From Holosporaceae bacterium (GTDB taxonomy: Bacteria > Pseudomonadota > Alphaproteobacteria > UBA3830), in the NCBI GenBank assembly GCA_031288435.1, contig JAITRK010000041.1, positions 1-6,508 on the forward strand: 6,508 nt of DNA, given 5' to 3'. The translations under genes were made by a program, and so were the position numbers. This document shows, piece after piece, positions 6,074 through 6,508 of this stretch. The notes below the pieces were generated by a model. That model was not told the origin of the DNA, ran no database searches, and saw only the letters and a program-made list of their open reading frames with translations. Every line of letters starts with the position of its first letter. The stretch's first letter is position 1.

Positions 6074-6508
6074 CAAGTGCAGTGATATACACAATTTAGT
6101 AGGAAAGATACTTTTATCCACGCCGTCTATTTCAAATGAATATTTGAATAAGTCTATGGTTTACGTCTGTAGCCACGATAAAAACGGCGCAATGGGGATT
6201 GTTGTAAATAAGCTAATACCAAACATGAACATTAGGGATATTCTAGAAAGATTAAGCATAAAATCCGACGGATTCGAGAATCTAGATACGTATTTCGGTG
6301 GCACCGAAGAAATAAACCGCTGCTTTATACTGCATTCGGACGATTATCTGTCTTCGGAAAGCACGATAATTAGCAATAATATAGCCCTCACCATAAATGC
6401 TGACATAATTCGCCTTATAACCTCTGGCCGTGGTTGCCCGCAAAAGAAAATATTGTGCATTGGCTGCTGTCTGTGGGATACGGATCAACTGGAAAATGAA
6501 ATTGCTTC
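6066..6508 (+). CDS. yqgE: AlgH/YqgE family protein (UPF0301/DUF179), 5' part
   Basis: The reading frame stays open to the window end with 147 codons visible; E. coli YqgE is 187 residues, so a C-terminal part is missing. Family landmarks appear in order: KILLSTP (14-20), SMVYVCSHDKNGAMGIVVNK (30-49), TYFGGTEE (75-82), CFILHSDDY (86-94), the NIALTINADII segment (105-115) and QLENEI (141-146). These match the family's usual GAMGLVINR, YFGGP, LH and QLE.EI patterns. The biochemical role of the family is not well settled; algH of Pseudomonas was linked to alginate regulation. The usual Gly-rich 'GYAGWG' near the end reads IGCCLWD here, and the visible part has several extra cysteines. The start at 6066 is preferred because GGTGAT (6056-6061) is well spaced from it. 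ATG 6060 (two codons longer), GTG 6057 and TTG 6054 are in-frame alternatives, and an in-frame TAG at 6036 bounds the choice. Confidence 0.88.
   Translation, partial: MSNKCSDIHNLVGKILLSTPSISNEYLNKSMVYVCSHDKNGAMGIVVNKLIPNMNIRDILERLSIKSDGFENLDTYFGGTEEINRCFILHSDDYLSSESTIISNNIALTINADIIRLITSGRGCPQKKILCIGCCLWDTDQLENEIA

Noticed and set aside
6282..6488. 68-codon minus-strand frame opposite yqgE
   Set aside because: It is contained within the AlgH/YqgE coding sequence, which has conserved motifs in order.

Overview
The window looks like chromosomal DNA of a Gram-negative bacterium. It encodes a chaperone-usher pilus assembly machine, a DsbD-type membrane thiol reductase and an AlgH/YqgE protein. 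Composition is moderately AT-rich by eye and the genes are tightly packed. Several details resemble alphaproteobacterial homologues: the ADWCLTC active site and the GRSGIP loop of the DsbD protein, the archaic-type usher, and dsbD lying next to yqgE. I would guess an alphaproteobacterium, possibly a host-associated one. This rests on recalled family resemblance and not on a search.

Positions 1-3554 (+) form the 3' part of a chaperone-usher operon. It holds the C-terminus of a periplasmic PapD-like chaperone, cut by the left edge. A complete outer-membrane usher follows after 3 bp. A secreted two-domain protein comes next, its start overlapping the usher stop (ATGA), and its C-terminal half resembles a spore coat U/archaic pilin domain. 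The order chaperone-usher-last subunit matches archaic (Csu-like) pili, where the last gene encodes the tip adhesin. The major pilin genes would be expected left of the window.

Positions 3640-4413 (+) encode a secreted protein I do not recognise. It contains two degenerate copies of an approximately 80-residue, probably helical unit. It lies 85 bp after the pilus operon and may or may not be co-transcribed with it.

Positions 4431-6008 (-) encode a compact DsbD-family protein, convergent to the repeat protein with only 17 bp between the stop codons. It carries all the redox cysteines expected to pass electrons from the cytoplasm to the periplasm. Across a 51-57 bp divergent promoter region, the right edge holds the first 147 or so codons of an AlgH/YqgE-family gene (+), cut by the window end. 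No RNA genes, insertion sequences, CRISPR arrays or stretches over 300 bp without a gene were seen.

Taken together, the window concerns the cell envelope. The pilus machinery exports and assembles subunits that contain cysteines, and DsbD is the enzyme that keeps periplasmic thiol-handling proteins reduced. A direct functional link between the two is inference only.
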